Below are positions 26,936 through 35,811 of a stretch of 53,407 nt of DNA, piece after piece. The notes beneath the pieces were generated by a model. That model saw only the letters and a program-made list of their open reading frames with translations, was not told the origin of the DNA and ran no database searches. The stretch covers positions 1 to 53,407 of the forward strand of contig JAZRZI010000016.1 of the NCBI GenBank assembly GCA_045601325.1, written 5' to 3'. The translations under genes and the position numbers were made by a program. The DNA comes from JAZRZI01 sp045601325. GTDB taxonomy: Bacteria; Bacillota_I; Bacilli_A; RFN20; CAG-826. Positions within the stretch are counted from its first letter, which is position 1. Each line of letters opens with the position of its first letter.

Positions 26936-28162
26936 ATGGAAAAAATTAAGTTAGGAATTGTTGGATTAGGTCAACGGGGCCAAGGTATGCTTTCCACATT
27001 TTTAGCGTTCGATAAGGTCGATGTTGTTGCAATATGTGATTTATACCAAGATAGACTCGATGATTACGAAAATAGGATTGAAGAAGCTAGAAAACACAAA
27101 GTTAAAAAGTATGTAGACTTTGAAGAATTTATTAAAGATAAAGATATTAACGCAATTTATATTGCAAGCAGCTGGGAAGCTCACATTGACCAAGCTATTA
27201 GATGTATGGAAGTTGGTATTCCATGCGGCATGGAAGTTGGTGGAGCGTATAATCTTAAGGATTGTTGGAGATTAGTAAACACTTATGAAAGGTACAAGAC
27301 CCCAATTATGATTATGGAAAACTGCTGTTACGATAGATTTGAACTATTATCTACCGCTTTAGAAAGAAAAGGCCTTTTGGGTGATGTGGTACACGCTCAT
27401 GGAGCGTATTCCCATGATCTTAGAGGAGAGATTTTAGGTGGCAATATCAATAGACATTATCGTTTGAAGAATTACATTTCTCGTAATTGTGAAAACTATC
27501 CAACTCATGAACTTGGGCCTATTGCGAAATTACTAAGAATTAACGCAGGCAATAGAATTGTTTCCGTTTCTAGCGTGGCTAGCGTTGCTAAAGGATTACT
27601 CGAATACGCTAATTCGGATAAATGTTTAGATAAATCATTAAAAGATATTTCATTTAAACAAGGTGATATTGTTTCAACAATATTAACTTGTGAAAATGGC
27701 GAAACTATCACGATGACACTAAATACGACATTACCTGGATATTATTCTCGAGAATTTACTATCTTTGGCACTAAAGGTAGAACCGTTCAAGAAGTAGATA
27801 TGGTTGTGTTAGACAATCAAGTAGAAGAAATTTGGAATACACCTGATTTCATTAAGAAATATTTGGGTAATTCAAATGACTATAAACAATACATTCCAGA
27901 ATATTGGAACAACATTACCGAAGAAGAAAAATCTCTCGGTCATGGTGGTATGGATTACTTTATGGTCAGTAACTTTGTTGATTGTTTGATTAATGATCAG
28001 CCATTCCCTCTAGATGTGTATGACGCTGCTACATGGTATTCCATCACTCCATTAAGCGCTAGGTCAATCGCACATAATGGCAAAACTTATAAAATACCTG
28101 ATTTTACTAGAGGCAAATACAAAACTAACAAAGTTAAAGATGTTTACAATTTTGAAAAATAA
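26936..28162 (+). CDS. Gfo/Idh/MocA-family protein, GH109-like
   Basis: A 408-residue NAD-dependent protein. The Rossmann motif GIVGLGQRGQGML is at about 8-20, followed by EVGGAYNL and MENCCYDRFEL. The string YPTHELGPIAKLL, after HDLRGE, closely matches glycoside hydrolase family 109, whose members cleave alpha-N-acetylgalactosaminides by a redox-assisted elimination with bound NAD. No signal peptide, so it would act in the cytoplasm on imported sugar. It starts two bases after the membrane protein. Non-glycosidase Gfo/Idh oxidoreductases share much of this, so GH109 activity is a specific hypothesis rather than a certainty. Confidence 0.75.
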   Translation: MEKIKLGIVGLGQRGQGMLSTFLAFDKVDVVAICDLYQDRLDDYENRIEEARKHKVKKYVDFEEFIKDKDINAIYIASSWEAHIDQAIRCMEVGIPCGMEVGGAYNLKDCWRLVNTYERYKTPIMIMENCCYDRFELLSTALERKGLLGDVVHAHGAYSHDLRGEILGGNINRHYRLKNYISRNCENYPTHELGPIAKLLRINAGNRIVSVSSVASVAKGLLEYANSDKCLDKSLKDISFKQGDIVSTILTCENGETITMTLNTTLPGYYSREFTIFGTKGRTVQEVDMVVLDNQVEEIWNTPDFIKKYLGNSNDYKQYIPEYWNNITEEEKSLGHGGMDYFMVSNFVDCLINDQPFPLDVYDAATWYSITPLSARSIAHNGKTYKIPDFTRGKYKTNKVKDVYNFEK

Positions 28163-28197
28163 TAGACTAGATAGCATTTTATAAAGGAGTACTTAAA

Positions 28198-30264
28198 ATG
28201 AAAAAAAGAAAAATTCTCTGTTTATTACCCGCTCTAACATTATTAGTGGGATGTGGTAAATCTACCCCAAAAAAGGAAGAACACGTTCATACTTATGTTG
28301 CTCACGAAGCAAAATCTAAGACTTGTGTAGAAGATGGTAATCTTTTCTACTATTCATGCGATTGTGGAATGATTTTCGACGAAAACAAAAACGCCACAAC
28401 AATGCAAGACATCATTATTCCTTTCTCCCATGAACTTACCAAAATTGAAGGATCTTCAGGATTTGAAACCGCTTCTTTAGACCATTATCAATGTTCTGAA
28501 TGTCATAAGTATTTTATGGATGATGAAGGCGCTCTTGAAGTAGAAGAGGGTGAATGGATTGTCGTAGGTGATGCTGTTCACTATGCTAAAGGTGAAATAA
28601 TGACCACAAGAAAAATCAATTATGTCTCTCTTGCCTCACTTGAAGGAAAAGCATTAGCGTTTGATTTCAGAATGGTGGAAGATGGCACAAATACATTATG
28701 TTTAGGACAAAGCGATGCTACATATAATATATCCGGTGTATTCTCAATCACTAAATCTGGCAATACTTATTCATCTAAAGGATGTGTCATTGAAGATTGC
28801 CCAACACGCGAAGGCTATAAAACATTCAAAATGAACACTACATTATTCACAGGTGATGGTGTTAAACTTTGGGGCGCTGATGGTATTGATAGAATCTTCG
28901 GTGGTTGGGATCATGCTGCTGGCCGTAGTGATAAAGCAAATTCTGAAATTTTTATCGATGGTCAATCATTCCGCGCTGTTGATGCTTATAGCCATAAAGA
29001 ACTCGGAAGAGTTTATTCCTTTGGTGATGATGTCGATAGAAGAATTGGTTATACAATCACTAAAGAAGAATTAACTGGCAAGGCTTTATCGTTTGATGTA
29101 TTCTTTGGTGCTACAGGTAAGCAAACAATTAAATTTAGTTTATATAAGAATGGTTGGTCTCAAGTATTTATTCCTGATTTCTTTATCACGCATAATGGTA
29201 GTGAATACGAATTGAGACAATATTCACCAACATATCCGCTTCTTCCTATAGAAGCAACTGAGCTAGGCGATGGTTGGGTCAATATTGTAGTCAACGCTAG
29301 CTCATTAGGCAGTCAAAGTGACTATGGTGATACGTGCGTTGTATGGAAGGACCCAACAACTGCGAATAATGGTGTCGATATTAACTCATTCGAAGTGGTA
29401 GATAAACTCGATGTTCCAAATGAAATATTATTTGAAAACGGAAATTTCAAAACATTTGGATTTGCCATCGACGCTAAAGAATTGATTAGATATGGTGCTA
29501 TTTCATTCAAAGTTAAACCATTTGCAAGCAAGGCTGTTAGTGTCTCATTTATGGTTAATGGCAAAGAATGGTACAACTATGGCACTTCAAAATTCATAAC
29601 AGACGCAAATGCTAATTTGACAATCACTCAATCTATTGACTCTTCCTCAAAAGGTAATGTCACCAAATTAGATGATGGTTGGTTCAAAGTCATATTCAAC
29701 GAATATGATTTATGTGGTGACTGCAGAAGTGATGCTGATGTCCAAATATGCGATCACCTATATGTCACAGGTGGTAGCATTATTTTCGATGGTGATTCAT
29801 TCGAATATTGTGAACCATATGTTGATGCTGGTGTAACATTTGCTTCTAACACTCCATTCCACGTGGCATCTTGGGATAACGTGAGCAATTATTCCGGACA
29901 TAACTTCTCTTTCCCTAAGAGTAAATTAAGCTTACCAGAAGCTGGTATCTCCTATAACTTCAAACCGGTTGGCGATGGCGAAATCACAATGACATTAATG
30001 GGTGATAACTGGGAAAATATTTCTGGTAACTACACAATTACAAAATCTAGCAATTCAGTTACAACTAATTATGCTGGTGCAAAAATCATCACTAGAAATG
30101 ACGGATGGTATTCAATTTACTTACCATCTCCATGGAATGGTGATGGCTATTCAAAATCGTGGACATCATTCGCGATGGTTGATAGTGCTGGTTACACAGG
30201 AACAAGCTTTGAAATGAACTTCGATTCAATTCACTTGTATAACACCTCATACATGCCTGAATAG
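28198..30264 (+). CDS. Modular lipoprotein, third member of the 6757/10653 family
   Basis: A 688-residue lipoprotein with AAAGGAG Shine-Dalgarno and lipobox VGCG. It begins with Cys/His-rich segments (HVHTYVAHE, YYSCDCGMIFDE, then HYQCSECHKYF), comparable with the FEFWTCCxCH module of the paralogues. Four beta modules follow with recurrent W-x-N-(I/V)-S-G and G-W-(Y/F/V)-x-(I/V) strings and GDG. It lacks a catalytic barrel. Presence at the end of the transporter locus implies that the whole paralogue family serves glycan recognition. The Cys/His parts may bind zinc or act only as folding units. Confidence 0.66.
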   Translation: MKKRKILCLLPALTLLVGCGKSTPKKEEHVHTYVAHEAKSKTCVEDGNLFYYSCDCGMIFDENKNATTMQDIIIPFSHELTKIEGSSGFETASLDHYQCSECHKYFMDDEGALEVEEGEWIVVGDAVHYAKGEIMTTRKINYVSLASLEGKALAFDFRMVEDGTNTLCLGQSDATYNISGVFSITKSGNTYSSKGCVIEDCPTREGYKTFKMNTTLFTGDGVKLWGADGIDRIFGGWDHAAGRSDKANSEIFIDGQSFRAVDAYSHKELGRVYSFGDDVDRRIGYTITKEELTGKALSFDVFFGATGKQTIKFSLYKNGWSQVFIPDFFITHNGSEYELRQYSPTYPLLPIEATELGDGWVNIVVNASSLGSQSDYGDTCVVWKDPTTANNGVDINSFEVVDKLDVPNEILFENGNFKTFGFAIDAKELIRYGAISFKVKPFASKAVSVSFMVNGKEWYNYGTSKFITDANANLTITQSIDSSSKGNVTKLDDGWFKVIFNEYDLCGDCRSDADVQICDHLYVTGGSIIFDGDSFEYCEPYVDAGVTFASNTPFHVASWDNVSNYSGHNFSFPKSKLSLPEAGISYNFKPVGDGEITMTLMGDNWENISGNYTITKSSNSVTTNYAGAKIITRNDGWYSIYLPSPWNGDGYSKSWTSFAMVDSAGYTGTSFEMNFDSIHLYNTSYMPE

Positions 30265-30335
30265 AAAGCATTTAAAACCACACTTGTTTAACATACTTAA
30301 AAAGCATAAAATATAGTGCCGGAGGTTGATAAACT

Positions 30336-31232
30336 ATGAAAAAATCAAAATTACTTAAAACAACCCTATTATTATCATCTTTATTTGCAGTTGCTGGCTG
30401 CAGCGCATTTGGTGGGGGTGATGACACTCCTTACACTTTATCTATTCATGTTGATGAGAAATTTAAAGATAGAGCAAACGCTCAAGGCGCAGGTCAATAC
30501 ACTGAAGGTGAACCTGCATATTTAGTTGCTAATCGTATTCCTGGTTATGATATTGTTTGGGAATTTACCGATACTACACGTTTATTCCAAATTGGTGATC
30601 AACCAATTATGTGGAACATGCTTGATCGTGATACAGAAGTTACATTAACTTATAACATTAGAAATGTTACCATCGAGTATATAAACGATACTGGTGTTTT
30701 CAATCCAGGTGATGGTTTCCCAACATCATATACAGTTGAAAATCCAGTTACTATTCCTGATTTACCTGCTGATTTCAAAGAACATTATGACTTTGATAGC
30801 TGGTATTGTGGTTATGATGATGACGATAACTTAGACACTCCCGGAATCGCTATTAAATGTAAAGACTTGCCAGGTGAAAAGAACATTTATGGTATGAATA
30901 AAGTTTCAGGAACATTTGATTACATACTGACTGTATGGCCTGAATTTACTAGACATAAATATCAAATTACAATCGACTACGATTCAAATATTGTTGAATT
31001 CTGGAGATATGATGTTTCAACCCCAGATCAAACACATTTAGAAGGACCAGTTGAAGGTGGTTATGAATATGAAACTTCTATTGATGTTGCTGCAAGAATA
31101 AAAGATGGCGTTTTCGGTTATTCTGATATCACATTCGTTGATGCTGAAACTGGTGATCCGTTTGGTGATAGTAATACATTCCGTATCAATTCAATCGATA
31201 AAGATTATCACTTACGTTGCGAAGTACGATAA
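30336..31232 (+). CDS. Lipoprotein of unknown function
   Basis: A 298-residue lipoprotein with GGAGG Shine-Dalgarno, lipobox VAGCS and a Gly/Asp linker. The body is beta-rich and acidic, with repeat-like strings such as EYINDTGVFNPGDGF and DFDSWYCGYDDDD that recall degenerate InlB-type repeats (a G-Y/F-x-F-x-x-W core is partly preserved). No enzyme motif is visible. It follows the 28198 gene by 71 bases without a clear terminator and probably belongs to the same surface-protein set. Confidence 0.6.
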   Translation: MKKSKLLKTTLLLSSLFAVAGCSAFGGGDDTPYTLSIHVDEKFKDRANAQGAGQYTEGEPAYLVANRIPGYDIVWEFTDTTRLFQIGDQPIMWNMLDRDTEVTLTYNIRNVTIEYINDTGVFNPGDGFPTSYTVENPVTIPDLPADFKEHYDFDSWYCGYDDDDNLDTPGIAIKCKDLPGEKNIYGMNKVSGTFDYILTVWPEFTRHKYQITIDYDSNIVEFWRYDVSTPDQTHLEGPVEGGYEYETSIDVAARIKDGVFGYSDITFVDAETGDPFGDSNTFRINSIDKDYHLRCEVR

Positions 31233-31329
31233 AGATTAATGCGCTAAATATAGGACGCATAAAAAACCTATATACATTTCTTATCCAATTTTACAAAAAC
31301 ACAAGTATATTTAAAAAAGGTCTATTTTT

Positions 31330-32166
31330 ATGAAAAATTCTAAAAAGATTTTAGTCACATCTCTTATATGCACAGCATTTACATTACCTCTTTTAACTAA
31401 TAAGTTAGCTAATAACAAAGTTATCAGTGTTAAAGCTGAAACAGAGATTACAAAAGAAGATGCATTTAACACTATTAATGGAAAAATGTATGTATTACCA
31501 TCTACACCAAATGCTTTAACTATTACTGGTACTAACCTAGATGATGGTGTTTTCACCCTTAGCGTTAACGAGGGTGAACACGCTACTGGAGATACTCCTT
31601 ATACATTCAATTTAAGTATTTTATTGTTTAACGTTAATGAAACTGTTAACTTCGTAACTTTAGGTGGTTACTCATTCAAATTTAGTTTAGATTACATATC
31701 AGTTCACGTTGATTCACGTTCTTTTGACTATTTAACTGGTGATTACTATATAGGATCTAACGTTACATTAGATAGTCAAGGCGGCACCGATGGAGATACT
31801 TCAGTAGTGACTGCCTATGGTTATGAAATGCCTAATATTACTGTCCCAACAAAGTTAGGATTTGTTTTTGAAGGATATTTTGATGCTCAAAGTGAGGGTA
31901 CACAATATTATTCTGAAAATGGTGAATCTTGCAAAAACTGGGATAAAACAGATAAGGATGTTACTTTGTACGCTCATTGGAGCGAAGCAAAGCTTCCTAA
32001 TAGTGGCTTAAGCGGTGGCGCAATCGCAGGCATCGTTATTGGCTCTATTGCAGGAATTTGCTTAATCACTTATATAATTTTGTTTATAGTGTTCTTGAAA
32101 ACTGAAAAGAGTCCTAAATTCTTAGTTAAATCATATAAACGCCTAGCAAAGTTATTTAGAAAATAA
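31330..32166 (+). CDS. Surface protein with InlB-type repeat and C-terminal membrane anchor
   Basis: A 278-residue protein. The signal peptide covers about 1-36. An extracellular beta region follows, then one clear Listeria-Bacteroides repeat around residues 150-220 (PTKLGFVFEGYFD, ending DVTLYAHWS). The C-terminus has a Gly-rich membrane span of roughly 25 residues (GAIAGIVIGSIAG onward) and a basic cytoplasmic tail of about 25 residues ending FRK. The anchor is a membrane segment rather than a sortase motif, although LPNSG just before it superficially resembles one. AAAAAGGT precedes the ATG, and a terminator closes the locus. Confidence 0.7.
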   Translation: MKNSKKILVTSLICTAFTLPLLTNKLANNKVISVKAETEITKEDAFNTINGKMYVLPSTPNALTITGTNLDDGVFTLSVNEGEHATGDTPYTFNLSILLFNVNETVNFVTLGGYSFKFSLDYISVHVDSRSFDYLTGDYYIGSNVTLDSQGGTDGDTSVVTAYGYEMPNITVPTKLGFVFEGYFDAQSEGTQYYSENGESCKNWDKTDKDVTLYAHWSEAKLPNSGLSGGAIAGIVIGSIAGICLITYIILFIVFLKTEKSPKFLVKSYKRLAKLFRK

Positions 32167-32198
32167 TTATTATATATCTTTAAATCTTATTAAGTAAA

Positions 32199-32238
32199 AA
32201 AGACCTCCTAACGTTTCTAGCGGAAGGAGGTTTTAATT
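32199..32238. terminator. Bidirectional terminator between converging loci
   Basis: ACCTCCT at 32203-32209 pairs with AGGAGGT at 32225-32231, flanked by A-rich and T-rich sequence on the two sides. It serves the surface-protein gene on plus and the polyol operon on minus. Confidence 0.8.
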
Positions 32239-32246
32239 TTGTTTAC

Positions 32247-33314
32247 TTACACAACCATTTTTCTTGTTCGATAATCATCAATGTATTTTAGTACGCGTTC
32301 GAATATAGGATTAGTTCTAGGAATTTCACAATATTTAGTGAGTATTTCTTCATATGAATTTGTTTTTTTAATTTCTTCCCATTCAACATCAGACTCACTT
32401 GTAAAAAGGAGTGCGCCAGCTAACGTTTTTTCTAAAATAGTGGTATCTAGCTGATATTCGTTCAATAACATCATAATTCCCACAATACGTTCATTTCTCG
32501 TGATTTTTCTTTGAGGTTCTCTTCCGTTTCTAGAAATAGAATCGATAATTGTTCTATCAGTAAATTTGTTTCTTGATAGTAATGCGAATTCCTTTTGGTC
32601 TTCTTTGTCGTAACCATATTTTTTGCACATCGCTTCGTTTACTAATTCGTAATTTTTATCGAGCATTGAAAGAATTTCAGGATCGTTAGCAGCTGCTCCA
32701 AAATCAGTAAAACCTTTGAGTTGCCCTAAGTATGCAATGATGCAAGCTGCAGAATTATATGTGAATAATTTTCTATCTAGAAAATCATCGAAATTATCGA
32801 TGCCTTTTAGATTTTTTAAACCTAACATAATATCATTTAACGATTTGTTGTTATATTGCAAATATGGATAACATTCAGACTGAATGTCTAAACCTTCCCC
32901 ATTAATAGTGGTGCAAAAAACAGTGCTTTCGGCAATTAAAATTCCATCTATTCCAATAGCGTCATATAGCTTCTTTGCAGGTTTAGATGCATTTTCGGCG
33001 ACAATAATCTTTTGACCTACTTTGATATATTTTTTAAGTTCGTTTCCAACAGAAGGAAGATTTGTGCCTCCAACACTTACCAAGATTAAATCTGCATCGA
33101 TAGAAGCAACTTCATCCCATGAGAAAGCTTTAAAATTACTAATAGTAACTGAAGGCCATTTATTAGAAAAGAAATTAATTTTAAATGATGAATTTTTAAG
33201 GCTATTTATTAATTCTTTATCAGAATCAATAAAAGTAATGTCAGCTTCATCTTTAATTAAACGTGCTAAAAAACCTCTTCCTGTTTTACCAGCACCTATT
33301 ATTGTTACTTTCAT
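32247..33314 (-). CDS. Mannitol-dehydrogenase-family protein lacking the catalytic His (distal paralogue)
   Basis: A 355-residue polyol long-chain dehydrogenase-type protein, last gene of the minus operon. The dinucleotide-binding start is TIIGAGKTGRGFL. The family active-site string K-x4-N-x2-H appears as KLFTYNSAA (K182, N187), with Ala190 in place of the catalytic His. The preceding gene encodes a longer paralogue with Asn at the same place. Family members (MtlD, UxaB/UxuB) oxidise or reduce polyols or sugar acids and their phosphates with NAD(H). With His absent in both, either another base serves or the substrate class is new. The start codon shares a base with the upstream stop (TAATG). 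Confidence 0.75.
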   Translation of the reverse strand: MKVTIIGAGKTGRGFLARLIKDEADITFIDSDKELINSLKNSSFKINFFSNKWPSVTISNFKAFSWDEVASIDADLILVSVGGTNLPSVGNELKKYIKVGQKIIVAENASKPAKKLYDAIGIDGILIAESTVFCTTINGEGLDIQSECYPYLQYNNKSLNDIMLGLKNLKGIDNFDDFLDRKLFTYNSAACIIAYLGQLKGFTDFGAAANDPEILSMLDKNYELVNEAMCKKYGYDKEDQKEFALLSRNKFTDRTIIDSISRNGREPQRKITRNERIVGIMMLLNEYQLDTTILEKTLAGALLFTSESDVEWEEIKKTNSYEEILTKYCEIPRTNPIFERVLKYIDDYRTRKMVV

Positions 33315-34489
33315 TATTTAATCCAACCTTTTGCTTTGATTTCTATAATTTTATCTTTGATAAGCAAACCAAGTTGTCCGTTTGGATCTAGGGAGCATAC
33401 TTTTTCAAGGACTGCATCATAACCTTCGTTTTCACGAATGTTCTTTAATTGAACAGCAAACTCATCTTCTGGATTCTCATAATGAATCGCACAAGCAATA
33501 GCGATGCATAAGTTAGTTGGAATGACTCCATATTCAAGGCACATTCTTGCTGAGCCAACTAATCTATCATCTTTGCCTAATTTTCTCATAGGGTCACGAG
33601 CGTTTCTTTCAATGTAGTCAACGATGTCATAATCTTGTAACTTGTGGAAAGAAGTTCTAGTAAATGCCCATTGCTCATCGAATGACATACTATATTTTTT
33701 GCATAATGCAGTTGCGGTTTCATGATAAACACCATCAAGTAAACTGATAATTCTTTCATCGTGCGCTGCATCCGCAATATATTTGAAGCCTAATGTTGCT
33801 CCTACAAATGAAGTGGTGCCATTAGCAGCGTTATATGTATAGAATTTTCTTTCTAAGAAACCACCGAAATCTTGGATTGGTTCTAGGCACATCATTCCTT
33901 TAGGCATGTCTCTTCTAATTCTTGATGCATCAAATGGTAAATGCCAGAAGTTTTGGACATTGACAATTAATGGATCTTTAGCGAGCAAATCTGGAGTTGC
34001 TTCGATGCCGCTACGCATAATAACAGCTTCAGTGAAACCAATATGATTTTCGATATATTCTTTATCGCTTTCGCTATCAAAACTTGCTAAGACACCATCT
34101 TTAAGAATGTCGGCTGGTTTTTTCCAGTTTTCACATGTTATAACATTTAAGCTTTTATTATTTTTAATTTTTTCTTTAATTCCAAGAGCTAAGAATGGGA
34201 CGATTTCATTTAAATTTTTACCACCTACAGCGGTGAAAACCGCATCGGCATTAGCAATTGCGTTTTTTATTTCTTCAGTTTGAGAAAACTTTAATGCATT
34301 TGCATTTTTAACAACAATATTTTTCTCAGGTGCTCCAAGAATATTGATGGAATATTCCTTGCGTTCGTTGATTAATTCAACTAAGCTATCAACTTTTTCG
34401 ATAAAAGTGAATGGAATATTACTTTCGAAAAGTAAGTCTCCGATAAAACCGCGAGCAATTTTACCAGCACCGAAAATTACACAGCTCAT
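33314..34489 (-). CDS. Mannitol-dehydrogenase-family protein, His replaced by Asn
   Basis: A 391-residue member of the polyol long-chain dehydrogenase family, close in length to mannitol-1-phosphate 5-dehydrogenase. The NAD-binding start is VIFGAGKIARGFIGDLL, and AVFTAVGGKNL follows near residue 84. The active-site string reads KFYTYNAAN: K215 and N220 are kept, but position 223, normally His, is Asn. It overlaps the kinase gene by four bases (ATGA type). Together with the 32247 product it could form a heteromer or process two intermediates. Assignment to family is firm, substrate is not. Confidence 0.8.
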   Translation of the reverse strand: MSCVIFGAGKIARGFIGDLLFESNIPFTFIEKVDSLVELINERKEYSINILGAPEKNIVVKNANALKFSQTEEIKNAIANADAVFTAVGGKNLNEIVPFLALGIKEKIKNNKSLNVITCENWKKPADILKDGVLASFDSESDKEYIENHIGFTEAVIMRSGIEATPDLLAKDPLIVNVQNFWHLPFDASRIRRDMPKGMMCLEPIQDFGGFLERKFYTYNAANGTTSFVGATLGFKYIADAAHDERIISLLDGVYHETATALCKKYSMSFDEQWAFTRTSFHKLQDYDIVDYIERNARDPMRKLGKDDRLVGSARMCLEYGVIPTNLCIAIACAIHYENPEDEFAVQLKNIRENEGYDAVLEKVCSLDPNGQLGLLIKDKIIEIKAKGWIK

Positions 34490-35811
34490 AATTTAATCTC
34501 CTTTAATAACTTGAAGTTATTTTTATTGGTTTTGTATAATTCTTTAAACAATTTAAAACGTTTCAACAAAATTTGTTGAGTTTCTAAACTGTGTGGAATT
34601 TCTAATTTTGTGTATGAAATCTCTTTAGAAATGTTAGAGATATCAAGACCATATTTCGCAATTAAATATGCTCCATAAGCTGAACTTTCAGTTTCATTCG
34701 GAACTAAAATATTTGCGTTAAACAATGTAGCTTTAAGCGAATTTAATAACTCAAAGTTTGCAGCTCCGCCTGCAACTATAATATTTTCAATATTATGATT
34801 GTTCAAAATATCATAAAGTGAAAATACCATACCTTCATAAATCGAATAATAGAATTCTTTGTCGGTAATATCTGAATTAAGACCGAAGAAAACACCTCTA
34901 GCATTTAAATCATATATTGGCGCTCTTTCTCCGTTCATATATGGAAGGAAGATTGGTGGGTTATTCTTTAAAGCATCTAGAGATGAAGCTCCATTAGAGA
35001 ATACATTGAATGCCATTTTTATTGATGGACCACTAGATTGAGTGACTCCATAAGTAACATAGTGGTTCAAATAACGAGATGAAATATTATTTTCGCTTAA
35101 TTCTTCAGAAATAAAACCAACGTGTTCACTTGTTCCGGTGATATCAAAATAAGTACCAGGTTTTAATGCTCCAATACCTAAGACAGCACTATAGAAGTCG
35201 TTTAATCCGACGACAATTTTAATTCCGCGGTATTTTCCAACAACTGTATTTGGAGAAACAGCCTTTGGAAGGTTGAAATCGAGATTACATTTTTCAAGTA
35301 ATGTTTTTGAATAATCATTCTTATCGAAGTTATATAAACCTCGCCATGTATAGTAATCAGTAACAATTTTTCCAGTAAGCCCTTTAATAATATAATCTTT
35401 TAGTTGGCAAACACTAAAAGCGTTTTTGAAATGCTTCTTAGCATAGAGCAAACGTGGAAGTGGATATGAAATTAAAGAAGGGTGCTTCATTTGAATTTCA
35501 TGTAAAAATAAATCCGTATCTATAGTTTTTAAGATTTCATCAAGTTCTTCTTTACCTGCATTTTGATTCCATTTAATGATTTTTTCATCATCAATTATGT
35601 ATGTTCCAGTTTGTGAGGAAAACGCAATGGATTCAATGTTGCTATTAGTTCTATTAATAAGTTCATCGATTATTTCTTTAACGATATTTAAATAATCTTT
35701 TGGTTGATCGCCAGTATAAGATTTCTTTAAAAATATACGATCATTTCCAGAAAAACCGAGCACTTTGACTGATGAAGTTCCAATATCAATGCCAACGAAA
35801 TATTTATTCAT
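34486..35811 (-). CDS. FGGY-family carbohydrate kinase, xylulokinase-like
   Basis: A 441-residue sugar kinase with the actin-like ATPase fold. The N-terminal phosphate-1 motif is VGIDIGTSSVKVLGF. DITGTSEHVG appears near residue 225, GERAPIYD around 300, and the adenosine motif IIVAGGAANFELL followed by NETESSAYGAYLIA near 400. It would phosphorylate a ketose or polyol made by the zinc dehydrogenase encoded upstream. Shorter than typical xylulokinases by about 50 residues. It overlaps both neighbours (eight bases upstream, four downstream), showing tight translational coupling. Confidence 0.83.
   Translation of the reverse strand: MNKYFVGIDIGTSSVKVLGFSGNDRIFLKKSYTGDQPKDYLNIVKEIIDELINRTNSNIESIAFSSQTGTYIIDDEKIIKWNQNAGKEELDEILKTIDTDLFLHEIQMKHPSLISYPLPRLLYAKKHFKNAFSVCQLKDYIIKGLTGKIVTDYYTWRGLYNFDKNDYSKTLLEKCNLDFNLPKAVSPNTVVGKYRGIKIVVGLNDFYSAVLGIGALKPGTYFDITGTSEHVGFISEELSENNISSRYLNHYVTYGVTQSSGPSIKMAFNVFSNGASSLDALKNNPPIFLPYMNGERAPIYDLNARGVFFGLNSDITDKEFYYSIYEGMVFSLYDILNNHNIENIIVAGGAANFELLNSLKATLFNANILVPNETESSAYGAYLIAKYGLDISNISKEISYTKLEIPHSLETQQILLKRFKLFKELYKTNKNNFKLLKEIKL

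Noticed and set aside
31990..32010. LPNSG in the surface protein as a sortase signal
   Set aside because: Its motif and spacing do not fit LPxTG, the following hydrophobic segment is long and a 25-residue basic tail follows; a plain membrane anchor explains it better.
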